From positions 310,001-374,000 of the forward strand of contig CAXBNN010000001.1 in the NCBI GenBank assembly GCA_963977135.1: 64,000 nucleotides of DNA. Direction: 5' to 3'. Position numbers and translations under genes: made by a program. This stretch comes from UBA2040 sp963977135. Its GTDB lineage: Bacteria > Bacteroidota > Bacteroidia > Flavobacteriales_D > Crocinitomicaceae. Shown piece after piece: positions 32,994-41,362 of this stretch (position 1 is its first letter; each line of letters starts with the position of its first letter). The notes below the pieces were generated by a model that did no database searches, was not told where the DNA came from, and saw only the letters and a list, made by a program, of their open reading frames with translations.

Positions 32994-34058
32994 TTGAGAA
33001 AAATCCTACATATCGACATGGATGCTTTTTATGCTTCTGTTGAGCAAAGGGATAATCCAGATTTACAAGGTTTGCCGGTTGCCGTTGGTGGAGGAGAAGA
33101 TCGTGGTGTTGTTGCTGCAGCAAGTTATGAAGCACGAAAATTTGGTGTGCGCTCTGCGATGAATGGTCGGCGAGCCAAAGAGCTTTGTCCAGAATTAATT
33201 TTCGTTCGACCAAGATTTGAAGCGTATAAAGAAGTTTCAAACCAAATCCGCATCATTTTTGAAAGATATACCGATATCATAGAACCTCTATCCCTAGACG
33301 AAGCTTATCTTGATATTACAGAGAATAAAATGAGAATGTCTTCGGCTACTTTCATTGCACAAGCCATTAAAAACGACATTTTCAATGAAACTCATTTGGT
33401 TGCTTCTGCTGGCGTTTCTTACAATAAATTCCTGGCAAAATTGGCTTCTGACGAAGACAAACCGAACGGGTTATTCGTCATTCCACCTGAAGATGGGAAA
33501 GCGTTTGTTGAGAAGTTGCCAATTCAAAAATTTCATGGAGTTGGAAAGGCTACGGCAACTAGAATGCAAGAGTTAAACATATTCAAAGGAAAGGATTTAC
33601 TGGCATTCGAAGAAAATGAGTTGATTCATTATTTTGGAAAAAGTGGCGCTTTCTTTTATCAAATTGCGCGAGGAATTGACAATAGAAAAGTAGTGGCAGA
33701 ACGCCAACGAAAATCGGTTGGTGTAGAAACAACTTTTACAGATAACATTACCGACGATTTGGAACTTTGGGAAGAAGCAAGACGATTGCTAAGCACCTTA
33801 TGGAAACGACTAGAAAAGTCAGAGAAAAAAGGCAGAACCATGAGTTTAAAACTGCGTTCATCCGATTTTCAAACCATAACCAAAAGTAAAACTGTGGAAG
33901 CGGATATCGAAACTGAATCAGAATTAATCGATTTAGCCGTTCAAGTCTATAATTCAGTTTTACCCTTGACAGATGCAATCCGACTAATAGGTTTTTCCTT
34001 AAGTGGATTCGATAAAGAAGAACCAAAAGTTAGTTTGCAGCAGACAATTGATTTTTAA
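32994..34058 (+). CDS. dinB: DNA polymerase IV (Y family)
   Basis: Translesion polymerase (354 aa). Catalytic residues D8 (H-I-D-M-D-A-F-Y) and D102-E103 (S-L-D-E-A-Y-L-D-I) are intact, with S-Y-E-A-R-K-F-G-V at 44-52 and the little finger after about 235. The start is TTG: the frame is closed by the terC stop just upstream and the first ATG would remove the catalytic D8, so TTG is required. The C-terminus S-L-Q-Q-T-I-D-F may be a degenerate clamp-binding tail. This is the family's classical short form and is distinct from the longer Y-family gene at 13612. Confidence 0.94.
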   Translation: MRKILHIDMDAFYASVEQRDNPDLQGLPVAVGGGEDRGVVAAASYEARKFGVRSAMNGRRAKELCPELIFVRPRFEAYKEVSNQIRIIFERYTDIIEPLSLDEAYLDITENKMRMSSATFIAQAIKNDIFNETHLVASAGVSYNKFLAKLASDEDKPNGLFVIPPEDGKAFVEKLPIQKFHGVGKATATRMQELNIFKGKDLLAFEENELIHYFGKSGAFFYQIARGIDNRKVVAERQRKSVGVETTFTDNITDDLELWEEARRLLSTLWKRLEKSEKKGRTMSLKLRSSDFQTITKSKTVEADIETESELIDLAVQVYNSVLPLTDAIRLIGFSLSGFDKEEPKVSLQQTIDF

Positions 34059-34123
34059 AGAACAATAGGTAATTGACCATTGTTAATTATCCAATATCAA
34101 TTTAAATTTCTCCATTAAACAAC

Positions 34124-34131
34124 TATCTTTG
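34124..34131 (+). promoter_or_regulatory. -7 box of the cystathionine beta-synthase gene
   Basis: TATCTTTG is an exact TAnnTTTG match, 17 nt before the start codon at 34149. Confidence 0.6.
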
Positions 34132-34148
34132 CACCGAATTAAGAAAGC

Positions 34149-35510
34149 ATGAAATATTACAACGACATATTAGAAACCATCGGAAACACGCCTTTGGTGC
34201 GATTAAATAAAATCACTAAAGAAATCGACGCGCTAGTTTTGGCGAAAGTTGAAACAACGAATCCTGGAAACTCCGTTAAGGACAGAATGGCTATCAAAAT
34301 GATTGAAGATGCGGAAGCTGATGGTCGTTTGCAGCCAGGTGGAACTATCATTGAAGGTACTTCTGGAAACACAGGAATGGGTTTAGCACTTGGAGCTATT
34401 ATCAAAGGATACAAATTGATTTGTGTTTTAAACGACAAACAGTCCAAAGAAAAAATGGATATTCTTCGAGCAGTTGGTGCTGAAGTTGTTGTTTGTCCAA
34501 CAGCCGTTGAGCCAACTGATCCTCGTTCTTATTATAGCGTATCAAAAAGATTGGCTGTTGAAACACCAAATTCTTGGTACGTTAATCAATATGACAATTT
34601 ATCAAATAGAATAGCCCATTACGAGTCAACTGGTCCTGAAATTTGGGAACAAACAGAAGGAAAAATCACACATTTCGTTGTAGGCGTTGGAACAGGAGGA
34701 ACTATATCTGGAGTTGGAAAATACTTGAAAGAGAAAAACCCGAACATTAAAATTCTAGGAATCGATACTTATGGTTCTGTTTTCAAGAAATACAAGGAAA
34801 CTGGAATTTTTGATGAAAACGAAATCTATTCCTACATCACAGAAGGTATTGGTGAAGATATTTTACCAGCCAATGTTGATTTTGATATTATCGATCATTT
34901 TGAAAAAGTAACGGATAAAGACGCTGCAGTTTATACAAGAAAAATCGCTCGTGAAGAAGGGATTTTTGTAGGAAACTCTGCAGGTTCAGCTGTTAAAGGT
35001 CTTCTTCAAATGAAGGATATGTTCAAGAAAGACGATGTCGTTGTTGTTTTATTCCATGACCATGGAAGTCGATATGTTGGGAAAATGTTCAACGACGATT
35101 GGATGCGTGAAAGAGGATTTTTGGAAGAAGATATCAAAACTGCTTCAGAATTAATTTCTAAACATGAAAATCAACCTTTGGTGACTTTGTTCGGTGAAGA
35201 ATTGGTTTCACATGCTGTAGCTAAAATGCGTCAGTTTGGAATTTCTCAAATACCAGTGTTAAAAGACAATACATTTGTTGGTTCATTGGATGAAAGTCAT
35301 ATTTACTCAGTCTTGGTAGATAATCCACAATTGATTGATTCGCCAATTTCAAGCGTTATGCAAGCACCATTCCCTGTTGTTAAAGCAAATGCTAGTTTAG
35401 AAGAAGTTTCTCGTTTAATCAATGAGAAAACGGCTGCAGCTTTGGTTGATTTAGGCGAAGGAAAATACCATATCATCACGAAATACGATATCATTTCATC
35501 TTTAGCATAA
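34149..35510 (+). CDS. cystathionine beta-synthase (PLP enzyme with CBS pair)
   Basis: Fold-type II PLP enzyme (453 aa) condensing serine (or O-acetylserine) with homocysteine, or acting as a cysteine synthase; the C-terminal CBS pair favours cystathionine beta-synthase. The PLP lysine is K44 in N-P-G-N-S-V-K-D-R. The substrate/PLP loop T-S-G-N-T-G is at 71-76 and the phosphate-binding G-V-G-T-G-G-T-I-S-G near 178-188. Two CBS domains occupy about 335-453 and may bind an adenosyl ligand as regulator. No haem-binding N-terminus is present. The BtuF-like gene begins directly after its stop (TAA then ATG), so the two are coupled. Confidence 0.9.
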   Translation: MKYYNDILETIGNTPLVRLNKITKEIDALVLAKVETTNPGNSVKDRMAIKMIEDAEADGRLQPGGTIIEGTSGNTGMGLALGAIIKGYKLICVLNDKQSKEKMDILRAVGAEVVVCPTAVEPTDPRSYYSVSKRLAVETPNSWYVNQYDNLSNRIAHYESTGPEIWEQTEGKITHFVVGVGTGGTISGVGKYLKEKNPNIKILGIDTYGSVFKKYKETGIFDENEIYSYITEGIGEDILPANVDFDIIDHFEKVTDKDAAVYTRKIAREEGIFVGNSAGSAVKGLLQMKDMFKKDDVVVVLFHDHGSRYVGKMFNDDWMRERGFLEEDIKTASELISKHENQPLVTLFGEELVSHAVAKMRQFGISQIPVLKDNTFVGSLDESHIYSVLVDNPQLIDSPISSVMQAPFPVVKANASLEEVSRLINEKTAAALVDLGEGKYHIITKYDIISSLA

Positions 35511-36284
35511 ATGATTTTTAAGGACCAAATGGGGCAGGAGTTGGAATTAAATGTTCCAGCAATCCGTATTGTCTCTTTGGTTCCTTCTCAAACCGAATTC
35601 CTTCATGCTTTAGGGCTTGAGGAAGAAGTTGTTGGTATCACTAAGTTTTGCATTCACCCCAAAGAATGGTGGAAATCCAAGAAACGCGTTGGTGGAACAA
35701 AAAATGTTGATTTCGAAAAAGTTAAAGCTCTGCAGCCTGATTTAATCATTGGCAACAAGGAAGAAAACGATAAAGAGAATATTTCTCGATTAGAATCTAT
35801 TTGTCCAATTTGGATGAGCGATATTTCTACTCTTGAAGATTCCTATGAGATGATGCTTTCTCTAGGTGAATTAGCAGGCAAATCTAGCGAGGCAAAAGCA
35901 ATTGTCGATAAAATAAAAGAAGGGTTCTCTCAGTTAAAACCTATAGCCGCCTATCCTAAAGTTGCCTATTTCATTTGGAAAAAACCATGGATGGCAGCTG
36001 GGTCAGATACATTTATTCATCAAATGTTGGAGAAATGTGGATTTCAAAATGCGGTTCAATCAACTCGCTATCCAGAACTTCAAGAAAATGATTTCCCAGA
36101 AGTAGATTTTGTTTTCCTGAGCTCAGAGCCTTATCCGTTTAAAGAACAAGATGTGAATGAGGTGGAAAAATTATTTCCTAAGGCCAAAATTGTTATCGTT
36201 GATGGTGAGTATTTTTCTTGGTACGGTTCGAGATTATTAGACGCGCCAACTTATTTTCAGCAATTAATTACTTCACTCGTATAA
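35511..36284 (+). CDS. cytosolic BtuF-like helical-backbone metal-receptor protein
   Basis: Protein (257 aa) with the fold of periplasmic cobalamin/siderophore-binding proteins (BtuF/TroA type): R-I-V-S-L-V-P-S-Q-T-E (about 19-29), the strand V-V-G-I-T-K-F-C-I-H-P, D-L-I-I-G-N-K-E-E (about 79-87), and a long backbone helix near 120-140. It has no signal peptide or lipobox, so it should remain in the cytosol unless exported in an unusual way. No permease or ATPase is adjacent. Directly coupled to the cystathionine beta-synthase gene, which may point to a role around cobalamin or metal use in sulfur amino-acid metabolism; that link is inference. Its 3' end overlaps the convergent gene by 17 bp. 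Confidence 0.82.
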   Translation: MIFKDQMGQELELNVPAIRIVSLVPSQTEFLHALGLEEEVVGITKFCIHPKEWWKSKKRVGGTKNVDFEKVKALQPDLIIGNKEENDKENISRLESICPIWMSDISTLEDSYEMMLSLGELAGKSSEAKAIVDKIKEGFSQLKPIAAYPKVAYFIWKKPWMAAGSDTFIHQMLEKCGFQNAVQSTRYPELQENDFPEVDFVFLSSEPYPFKEQDVNEVEKLFPKAKIVIVDGEYFSWYGSRLLDAPTYFQQLITSLV

Positions 36285-37644
36285 AGTTGTTTTGAATACT
36301 GTATTTCAAAAACTCATTTAACGGAAAGTATTCTTTCTTGAAATTAAAATAACCATCTACAATAGCCATGTTTTGCTCGGTATTTGTTATTTCAATTTTA
36401 ACACCTTCTGTTTTCGAGAAAAAATCTTTGGTAGTTTTGAATATTGGAAGATTTTCCAAAAAGAAAAGAATCATTTTATCACCCTTGATATTTGTGATTG
36501 GATCCATTTGACCTTTCACGCACAAAAGGCAGTTGGTTGGTGTAGAAATAGGTTTTACATCTTTCTTCGAACTAATCAAATACGTTTTTGAATCTATTTT
36601 TTTAAAGATAAATTCGTTAATACCATTAGATAAACCGTCGCCTTCAGGTTTTAATTTAAAAGCGCTTAGTGCTGGGCTTTCTAATAGTGCTTTTTTGAAA
36701 TCAAAATCTTTTTCAAAGGTCACCAATAAATCCATATTTGGAGAATAGATTAAATTTCTATCGGTGTTGTTTATTGTTGCACCTCTGTAATTTGCACTTA
36801 TAGCTTGAATTCTTGGTAGACTTAGGCCGTTTCCCAGCAGTAATTTATGAATTGTATCTTGGATTTTCTGTGGAATTAATGTTGTGTAGAAATGCATTCC
36901 GTCAGGTTTCAAAGTATATTTTGGCTGATTAAAAACACGTTTCTCAAGTAAATTCTTAAATAGTTGGCCACTCATTTTCAAGCCATGATCTTCCAATACC
37001 AAATCCATATCGGATCGATTGAATAAGGTTGTTTCACCAAACAATTGACCTTTACTTGAAAGTTGAATTATTTTATTCGATTCGCGCAACGCAAGTTTAT
37101 CAGCAAGTTGACTTTTACTAGGCTCAAATGCAATTTTTTGTGCAATTGAAATCATTTTAGATTTTTGACTAGGTGTCAAACGTTTTTTTCCAGAGAGACT
37201 CAAGACAACACCGATTTTATCATTAATCACATAAACCTGATTGCTATCCAAACCTCTCTTTGCATTTTTACGCATAAGATCGGGACGATTCAAGTTATAT
37301 GTATAACCAATTATTTGACCATCCTCAAAAGGAAGAGCATAAACAACCACGTCTGATAAAAAGTCAATTCCTAAACTTTTACTTTTGCCTGTTCGTTTGC
37401 GCTTTTCATTTATCTGCCGATTGACCACATCAATTAAATCAGGGTCATTGGCTTCAAGAATAATTGAAAATGCAGCAGATTTCAAGACAGTTGTACCATC
37501 TATTCGCATAGCAAAAGTTGCTTCTGAAGGAACGTGGTATAAATTTTCTATTGGTTTGGTCAATAAAAATTCACGACCGGCAATGAAAAAACACCACACA
37601 ATGATCAAGAAAAACAAAGAAATTATGAATCGAAAAATTTTCAT
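36268..37644 (-). CDS. membrane-anchored protein of unknown function
   Basis: Not recognised. With the start at 37644 (or 37650) it is 458-460 aa; the longer reading from 37761 would run into the divergent acyltransferase gene and adds an unlikely N-terminus. Residues about 4-24 are a strong hydrophobic helix, acting as signal or anchor. The rest looks like a soluble alpha/beta exported domain with many short strands (for example V-P-S-E-A-T-F-A-M-R-I-D-G, about 41-53) and G-I-D-F-L-S-D-V-V-V-Y (about 92-102). It carries a Cys pair (N-C-L-L-C) near 375. The C-terminus overlaps the BtuF-like gene convergently by 17 bp. Similar hypothetical proteins seem to occur in Bacteroidota, but I cannot name a family. 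Confidence 0.7.
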   Translation of the reverse strand: MKIFRFIISLFFLIIVWCFFIAGREFLLTKPIENLYHVPSEATFAMRIDGTTVLKSAAFSIILEANDPDLIDVVNRQINEKRKRTGKSKSLGIDFLSDVVVYALPFEDGQIIGYTYNLNRPDLMRKNAKRGLDSNQVYVINDKIGVVLSLSGKKRLTPSQKSKMISIAQKIAFEPSKSQLADKLALRESNKIIQLSSKGQLFGETTLFNRSDMDLVLEDHGLKMSGQLFKNLLEKRVFNQPKYTLKPDGMHFYTTLIPQKIQDTIHKLLLGNGLSLPRIQAISANYRGATINNTDRNLIYSPNMDLLVTFEKDFDFKKALLESPALSAFKLKPEGDGLSNGINEFIFKKIDSKTYLISSKKDVKPISTPTNCLLCVKGQMDPITNIKGDKMILFFLENLPIFKTTKDFFSKTEGVKIEITNTEQNMAIVDGYFNFKKEYFPLNEFLKYSIQNNFIRVK

Positions 37645-37685
37645 CGGCATTTGATACGTTAAAATTAAGATATTTGTTGAAATAC

Positions 37686-37693
37686 TATCTTTG
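37686..37693 (+). promoter_or_regulatory. -7 box right before the PlsC-like start
   Basis: TATCTTTG is an exact TAnnTTTG match with only four bases before the ATG at 37698, implying a leaderless or near-leaderless transcript. Confidence 0.6.
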
Positions 37694-37697
37694 CCAT

Positions 37698-38237
37698 ATG
37701 GGAAAAATCTTGTTTGCAATTTTAAGATTGTTTGGTTGGAAAATTGATCCTCGAGCTCCAAACGTAAAAAAATGTGTTGTTGTTATGGGTCCACATACCT
37801 CAAATTGGGATTTTATCATTGGTAGAATGGTCTTCGCCAAATACGATGTCAATGGTAAGTACTTGATAAAAAAGGAGTTGTTCTGGGGTCCATTGGGTTG
37901 TTTTTTGAAATCAATTGGTGGAATTCCTGTAGATAGAAAGAAAGGTTCGAATGTTTCAGAACAAGCGGTTGAACATTTCAAGAACAATGAAAAGATATTC
38001 ATGGTATTTACACCTGAAGGTACAAGAAGTTATAACCCAAATTGGAAAAAAGGATTTTACCATATTGCTCAAAAGGCAAATGTTCCGATATATCTTGGTT
38101 ACATGGATTACGAGAAGAAAATTGGAGGCTTTTGTGGTGAATTTAAACCAACTGGCGACGTCGATAAAGATATTTTAGCAATCAAAGCTATACTTTCTCA
38201 GTACAAAGGTAAAAATCCAGAAAATGGAATACGTTAA
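37698..38237 (+). CDS. PlsC-like 1-acylglycerol-3-phosphate acyltransferase family protein
   Basis: Acyltransferase-like protein (179 aa) of the PlsC superfamily, probably acylating a lysophospholipid or similar acceptor at the inner membrane. The catalytic H-(x)n-N-W-D block reads G-P-H-T-S-N-W-D (about 29-36), the acceptor loop includes G-G-I-P-V-D-R (about 75-81), and F-T-P-E-G-T-R (about 104-110) is the third motif. It is short, as in the NlaXVII-type subgroup. The ATG at 37698 starts M-G-K-I-L-F; an earlier in-frame start at 37674 would overlap the -7 box, so the later one is preferred. Convergent overlap of 4 bp with the DUF5522 gene. Confidence 0.85.
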   Translation: MGKILFAILRLFGWKIDPRAPNVKKCVVVMGPHTSNWDFIIGRMVFAKYDVNGKYLIKKELFWGPLGCFLKSIGGIPVDRKKGSNVSEQAVEHFKNNEKIFMVFTPEGTRSYNPNWKKGFYHIAQKANVPIYLGYMDYEKKIGGFCGEFKPTGDVDKDILAIKAILSQYKGKNPENGIR

Positions 38238-38419
38238 CTTTCTATCCGTCCAGATTTTTTATTGAACCCATAAGGACAATGCTTACAGCTGTTTTTACAA
38301 CAATATCCGCGCTTTAAATGATACTTTTCAGTAAAAATGATATATCCTTCAGGACTCCTGTAAAAGTCTTCAGGGTCCAGCTTAGGCGTTTTGGAAAAAC
38401 CAGAAAAATCATCATTCAT
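38234..38419 (-). CDS. DUF5522 small cysteine-rich protein
   Basis: Small protein (61 aa) of the DUF5522 type found widely in Bacteroidota. The core is Y-I-I-F-T-E-K-Y-H-L-K-R-G (26-38) followed by Cys40, Cys41, Cys45 and Cys48 in C-C-x3-C-x2-C-P-Y-G, which should bind zinc or an iron-sulfur cluster. Function unknown. It is a true gene rather than a shadow: the motif is conserved in the family, it has an exact -7 box right upstream, and it does not overlap its neighbours except 4 bp at the stop. Confidence 0.85.
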   Translation of the reverse strand: MNDDFSGFSKTPKLDPEDFYRSPEGYIIFTEKYHLKRGYCCKNSCKHCPYGFNKKSGRIES

Positions 38420-38423
38420 ACTA

Positions 38424-38431
38424 CAAAGTTA
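38424..38431 (-). promoter_or_regulatory. -7 box right before the DUF5522 start
   Basis: TAACTTTG on the complement is an exact TAnnTTTG match whose last base is 4 nt before the ATG. The context (TAACTTTGTAGTATG) is nearly the same as that of comB. Confidence 0.55.
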
Positions 38432-38452
38432 TTGCTTCTTTTCAAATAAACT

Positions 38453-39379
38453 ATGCAAGAACTGAACCATCCTTATTCAATTCCTTCACCTTTAGACGAA
38501 GTTCAGTTCAATTGGGCGAAAGAGCGCAACTTGAAATTTTTCATAAAAAGAGATGATTTAATCCATTCCGCGGTCTCTGGAAATAAATGGAGAAAGCTGA
38601 AATACAACATTTTGCAGGCACAGCATTTGAAGAAAGATGGTATTATCACTTTCGGAGGCGCGTATTCAAATCATATTTTGGCAACAGCCCACGCTTGTAA
38701 ATCTTTAGGATTAAAATCCATTGCCTTTATTCGTGGTGAAGAGCTAAATTCATCAAGCAATTCTATATTAAAACAATGCTCAGATTGGGGTATGGAACTT
38801 ATTTTCATTTCAAGAGAAGAGTATCGCATGAAAGATGACTGGGACTATCTGAACGAATTGAAAAGCGAATACAGTTCTTATTTCATTGTTTCAGAGGGAG
38901 GGAAGAACTTTTTTGGAATTGTAGGTTGTCAAGAGATAATAAAAGAAATTGAACAACCATTTAATGACATTTGGACAGCAATTGGTACAGCAACAACATC
39001 AATTGGTTTGGCAATGTCGGTTCAGGAACACCAAATAGTTCATGCAGTGCCAGTTTTAGCAGGTTTTGATTCGCGAGCAGAAATTGAGAAAATACTAAAA
39101 TCACAAGGTTTAGGCGAAGAAACGAATGAGGATGTATTTTCAACTATGGAATTTCATCCTGACTTTTCTTTTGGAGGCTATGGAAAAACCACGCCTGAGT
39201 TAATTGAGTTTATTCAGGAAATAAAAGAATCCATTAATTTGGAATTAGATCCAGTTTATACAGCAAAGGCATTCTTTGCAATGGTGCATCATTATCAAAA
39301 CAACAATGATTCAAATAAGTCTATTGTATTTCTGCATACTGGAGGTCTTATTGCTGGTCAAGGACTTTTAAATCAATAA
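38453..39379 (+). CDS. D-cysteine desulfhydrase / ACC deaminase-family PLP enzyme
   Basis: PLP-dependent lyase or deaminase (308 aa) of the 1-aminocyclopropane-1-carboxylate deaminase / D-cysteine desulfhydrase family. The PLP lysine is K48 in S-G-N-K-W-R-K-L-K-Y. The phosphate-contacting G-G-A-Y-S-N-H motif is at 68-74, and the C-terminal G-G-L-I-A-G-Q-G near the end is also typical. In Bacteroidota this gene more often encodes D-cysteine desulfhydrase activity than ACC deaminase, but the two cannot be separated by eye. Read alone and ended by a shared terminator. Confidence 0.87.
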   Translation: MQELNHPYSIPSPLDEVQFNWAKERNLKFFIKRDDLIHSAVSGNKWRKLKYNILQAQHLKKDGIITFGGAYSNHILATAHACKSLGLKSIAFIRGEELNSSSNSILKQCSDWGMELIFISREEYRMKDDWDYLNELKSEYSSYFIVSEGGKNFFGIVGCQEIIKEIEQPFNDIWTAIGTATTSIGLAMSVQEHQIVHAVPVLAGFDSRAEIEKILKSQGLGEETNEDVFSTMEFHPDFSFGGYGKTTPELIEFIQEIKESINLELDPVYTAKAFFAMVHHYQNNNDSNKSIVFLHTGGLIAGQGLLNQ

Positions 39380-39406
39380 AAAAAGCCTCTCCGAAGAAAG
39401 GCTTTA
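39378..39406. terminator. bidirectional terminator between convergent genes
   Basis: AAAGCCT / AGGCTTT stem with a 9-10-nt loop and A/T-rich flanks, placed between the converging ends of the PLP enzyme gene and the PorP/SprF gene. Confidence 0.75.
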
Positions 39407-39427
39407 TAATTTATTATTGATTCACAT

Positions 39428-40432
39428 TTAGTGAATAAAACGTCTTTTCTGATTTTTGAAGAAGGAGTATTTTAAGAACACTTCAGCAGCTCCAACTGTC
39501 TTAGTCGCTTTTCTATTGCCAAATAATGCAGCATCATACGAAGCTCCTATTTGAAAACCATTCATTTTCAACATGAAAGATACAATCAATGCATCGTACA
39601 TACGGTAATTTAAACCGATTCCAAAAGTTTGTTGCTGTCTAAAAGTTGTTCTTGTAGATCCTTCTTTTAGCAAGAAATCAATTGATGATCCAATGATGAT
39701 ATCTTGCTGTGGACCTTGAAACATCGTTATTATTTGAGGTGAAACCATAAAACGATATTTTCTCGGTTTCAAACTCATGCTAGTATGCACAATATATTGT
39801 CTGTACAATTGGTTTGTGATTGATTGAAAGTTGACTCCAGGAGCATTCAAGTGATTTGCAGCAATACCGAAATCAAATTTAGAACGGTTGTCCCATTCTT
39901 TTTTGAAGTACATTCCTGCTCCAATATCAAAAACGGTAAGTCTACTTCCAGAGCTTTCACCAGAAATTACAGAGTTGTCAAAAGCAATTCCATTCCATTG
40001 ATTATCCCAAGTTTGAATGTCAGAGTTTTTAGTTCGATTTATCACACCTGGTTTGAAACCAATAGAGAATAAGCGATTACTTGTCATCTCAAAAACGTAA
40101 TTAATTGGAACTGAAACGTAATTTGTAGTAATTCTATTTTCTCCAGTTGCGTCGTTTGTAAAGTGAATCCCCGCTCCAAACCAGCCTGAGTTCATCTTTT
40201 CAGCACCCATTTTCATTTCACCGCTGAAGGAGTTAGTTCTGAAAGGTTGATCCAATGCAGTCATCCATTGTGTACGGTAATTAGTAAACAAGGTGTAATC
40301 TTGTTCCATTGTAGCCGTAGCGGCTGGGTTTAACAAAGAAGGTGAACCATACCACATGCTGTAGTGAACGTCTTGCTGTGCTGAGATTTGACCGATGACG
40401 AAAAGTGATATAACTATTGCTATTTTTCTCAT
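39428..40432 (-). CDS. PorP/SprF-family T9SS outer-membrane protein
   Basis: Outer-membrane beta-barrel (334 aa) of the PorP/SprF family. These proteins attach T9SS cargo with type B sorting domains to the cell surface (SprF for SprB) or sit in the secretion core (PorP). Signal peptide about 1-18 (I-S-A-Q); the mature start Q-D-V-H-Y-S-M-W-Y-G-S-P-S-L-L-N-P-A is the diagnostic family signature (about 19-37). Amphipathic strands follow. The gene upstream encodes a type B cargo protein 9 bp away on the same strand, so this is a dedicated cargo/partner pair, as for sprB-sprF. Confidence 0.93.
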   Translation of the reverse strand: MRKIAIVISLFVIGQISAQQDVHYSMWYGSPSLLNPAATATMEQDYTLFTNYRTQWMTALDQPFRTNSFSGEMKMGAEKMNSGWFGAGIHFTNDATGENRITTNYVSVPINYVFEMTSNRLFSIGFKPGVINRTKNSDIQTWDNQWNGIAFDNSVISGESSGSRLTVFDIGAGMYFKKEWDNRSKFDFGIAANHLNAPGVNFQSITNQLYRQYIVHTSMSLKPRKYRFMVSPQIITMFQGPQQDIIIGSSIDFLLKEGSTRTTFRQQQTFGIGLNYRMYDALIVSFMLKMNGFQIGASYDAALFGNRKATKTVGAAEVFLKYSFFKNQKRRFIH

Positions 40433-40441
40433 TACTATTCC

Positions 40442-41281
40442 TTATTTTACGAGTGTGATTGAGCCAGATTTAATATTGGTTGTTCCATCGACCAAGGTGT
40501 AATCCAAAGTCCACATAAACGTTGCAGGATTTAATTTTTGGCCCTTGTAAAAGCCGTCCCATCCTTCCGATTGGCTAGTGGTTTCCCATAATTTTTTACC
40601 GTATCTGTCGTATATTTTAAAGGTCATATCAATGATTCCAGGACCTTTTACAAATACTTTGTCGTTTATACCATTGTCATCAGGTGAAAAGGTATTCGGA
40701 ACATCAATAACGTCTATGTACTTTACAGTTATTGTAACTGTATCTCTTATAGGACATTCTGGATGCAAACCATATTCCACAACATAATTAGCCGTTACCA
40801 AAGGAGATGGATAAATTTCAAAACAGAATCCTGCTCCTATACAATAGTATGGCTCTGGCGAGGTCCAGGCATAAAATCCTGTGCTCATAGAACCTTGATA
40901 GTAACCTTCAGCAAAAACATAAGCCGTTCCTCCCATATCAATAGTGGTATCAGAATACGCAAAAACTGAATCTGGGTAGTCTATAACAAAAAGTTGTTTT
41001 GTTGTTGCTACGGTCCCAGCTGGTCCATTCACAGTCAATTCAATGTCATAAGTTCCTGCAGCGTCAAAACAAATTGTCCCAGGATCCTCTGTTATCGCAT
41101 TTTGAGGAGTTCCCCCTTGAAAATTCCAACCATAATTCGTAATCGTTCCGGTTGAAGTATTTGTAAAATTAATACAGTCGCCTACACAAATCAAGGTGTC
41201 AAAAGTGAAATCAGACGTAATTTGTGAGAAAGCTGAAAGGTTTATCAGCAATAGGGAAAATGAAGCAATAATTAATTTCAT
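40442..41281 (-). CDS. PKD-like protein with T9SS type B sorting domain
   Basis: Secreted protein (279 aa): signal peptide about 1-19, a PKD-like domain around 20-105 with I-C-V-G-D-C-I-N-F-T-N-T-S and Y-G-W-N-F-Q-G-G motifs, a middle Cys-containing beta-region, and a type B sorting domain over about the last 85 residues (V-P-N-T-F-S-P-D-D-N-G, then I-Y-D-R-Y-G and W-D-G). Such small proteins are often surface adhesins or parts of filaments. It precedes the PorP/SprF gene by 9 bp and is likely the substrate anchored by that protein. A weak -7-like box (TACTTTCG) lies at 41309-41316 on the complement. Confidence 0.88.
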   Translation of the reverse strand: MKLIIASFSLLLINLSAFSQITSDFTFDTLICVGDCINFTNTSTGTITNYGWNFQGGTPQNAITEDPGTICFDAAGTYDIELTVNGPAGTVATTKQLFVIDYPDSVFAYSDTTIDMGGTAYVFAEGYYQGSMSTGFYAWTSPEPYYCIGAGFCFEIYPSPLVTANYVVEYGLHPECPIRDTVTITVKYIDVIDVPNTFSPDDNGINDKVFVKGPGIIDMTFKIYDRYGKKLWETTSQSEGWDGFYKGQKLNPATFMWTLDYTLVDGTTNIKSGSITLVK

Positions 41282-41362
41282 ATGTTCTATATAGTGTATA
41301 TGCTTGCACGAAAGTAAAGAAAAAAGTTCTTTAGAAATATTTTTTTTATTAAAAATGGATTT

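Noticed and set aside
37645..37761. Longer N-terminus for the unknown membrane-anchored protein
   Set aside because: It would cross the divergent PlsC-like promoter and start; the hydrophobic anchor fits right after the ATG at 37644/37650.
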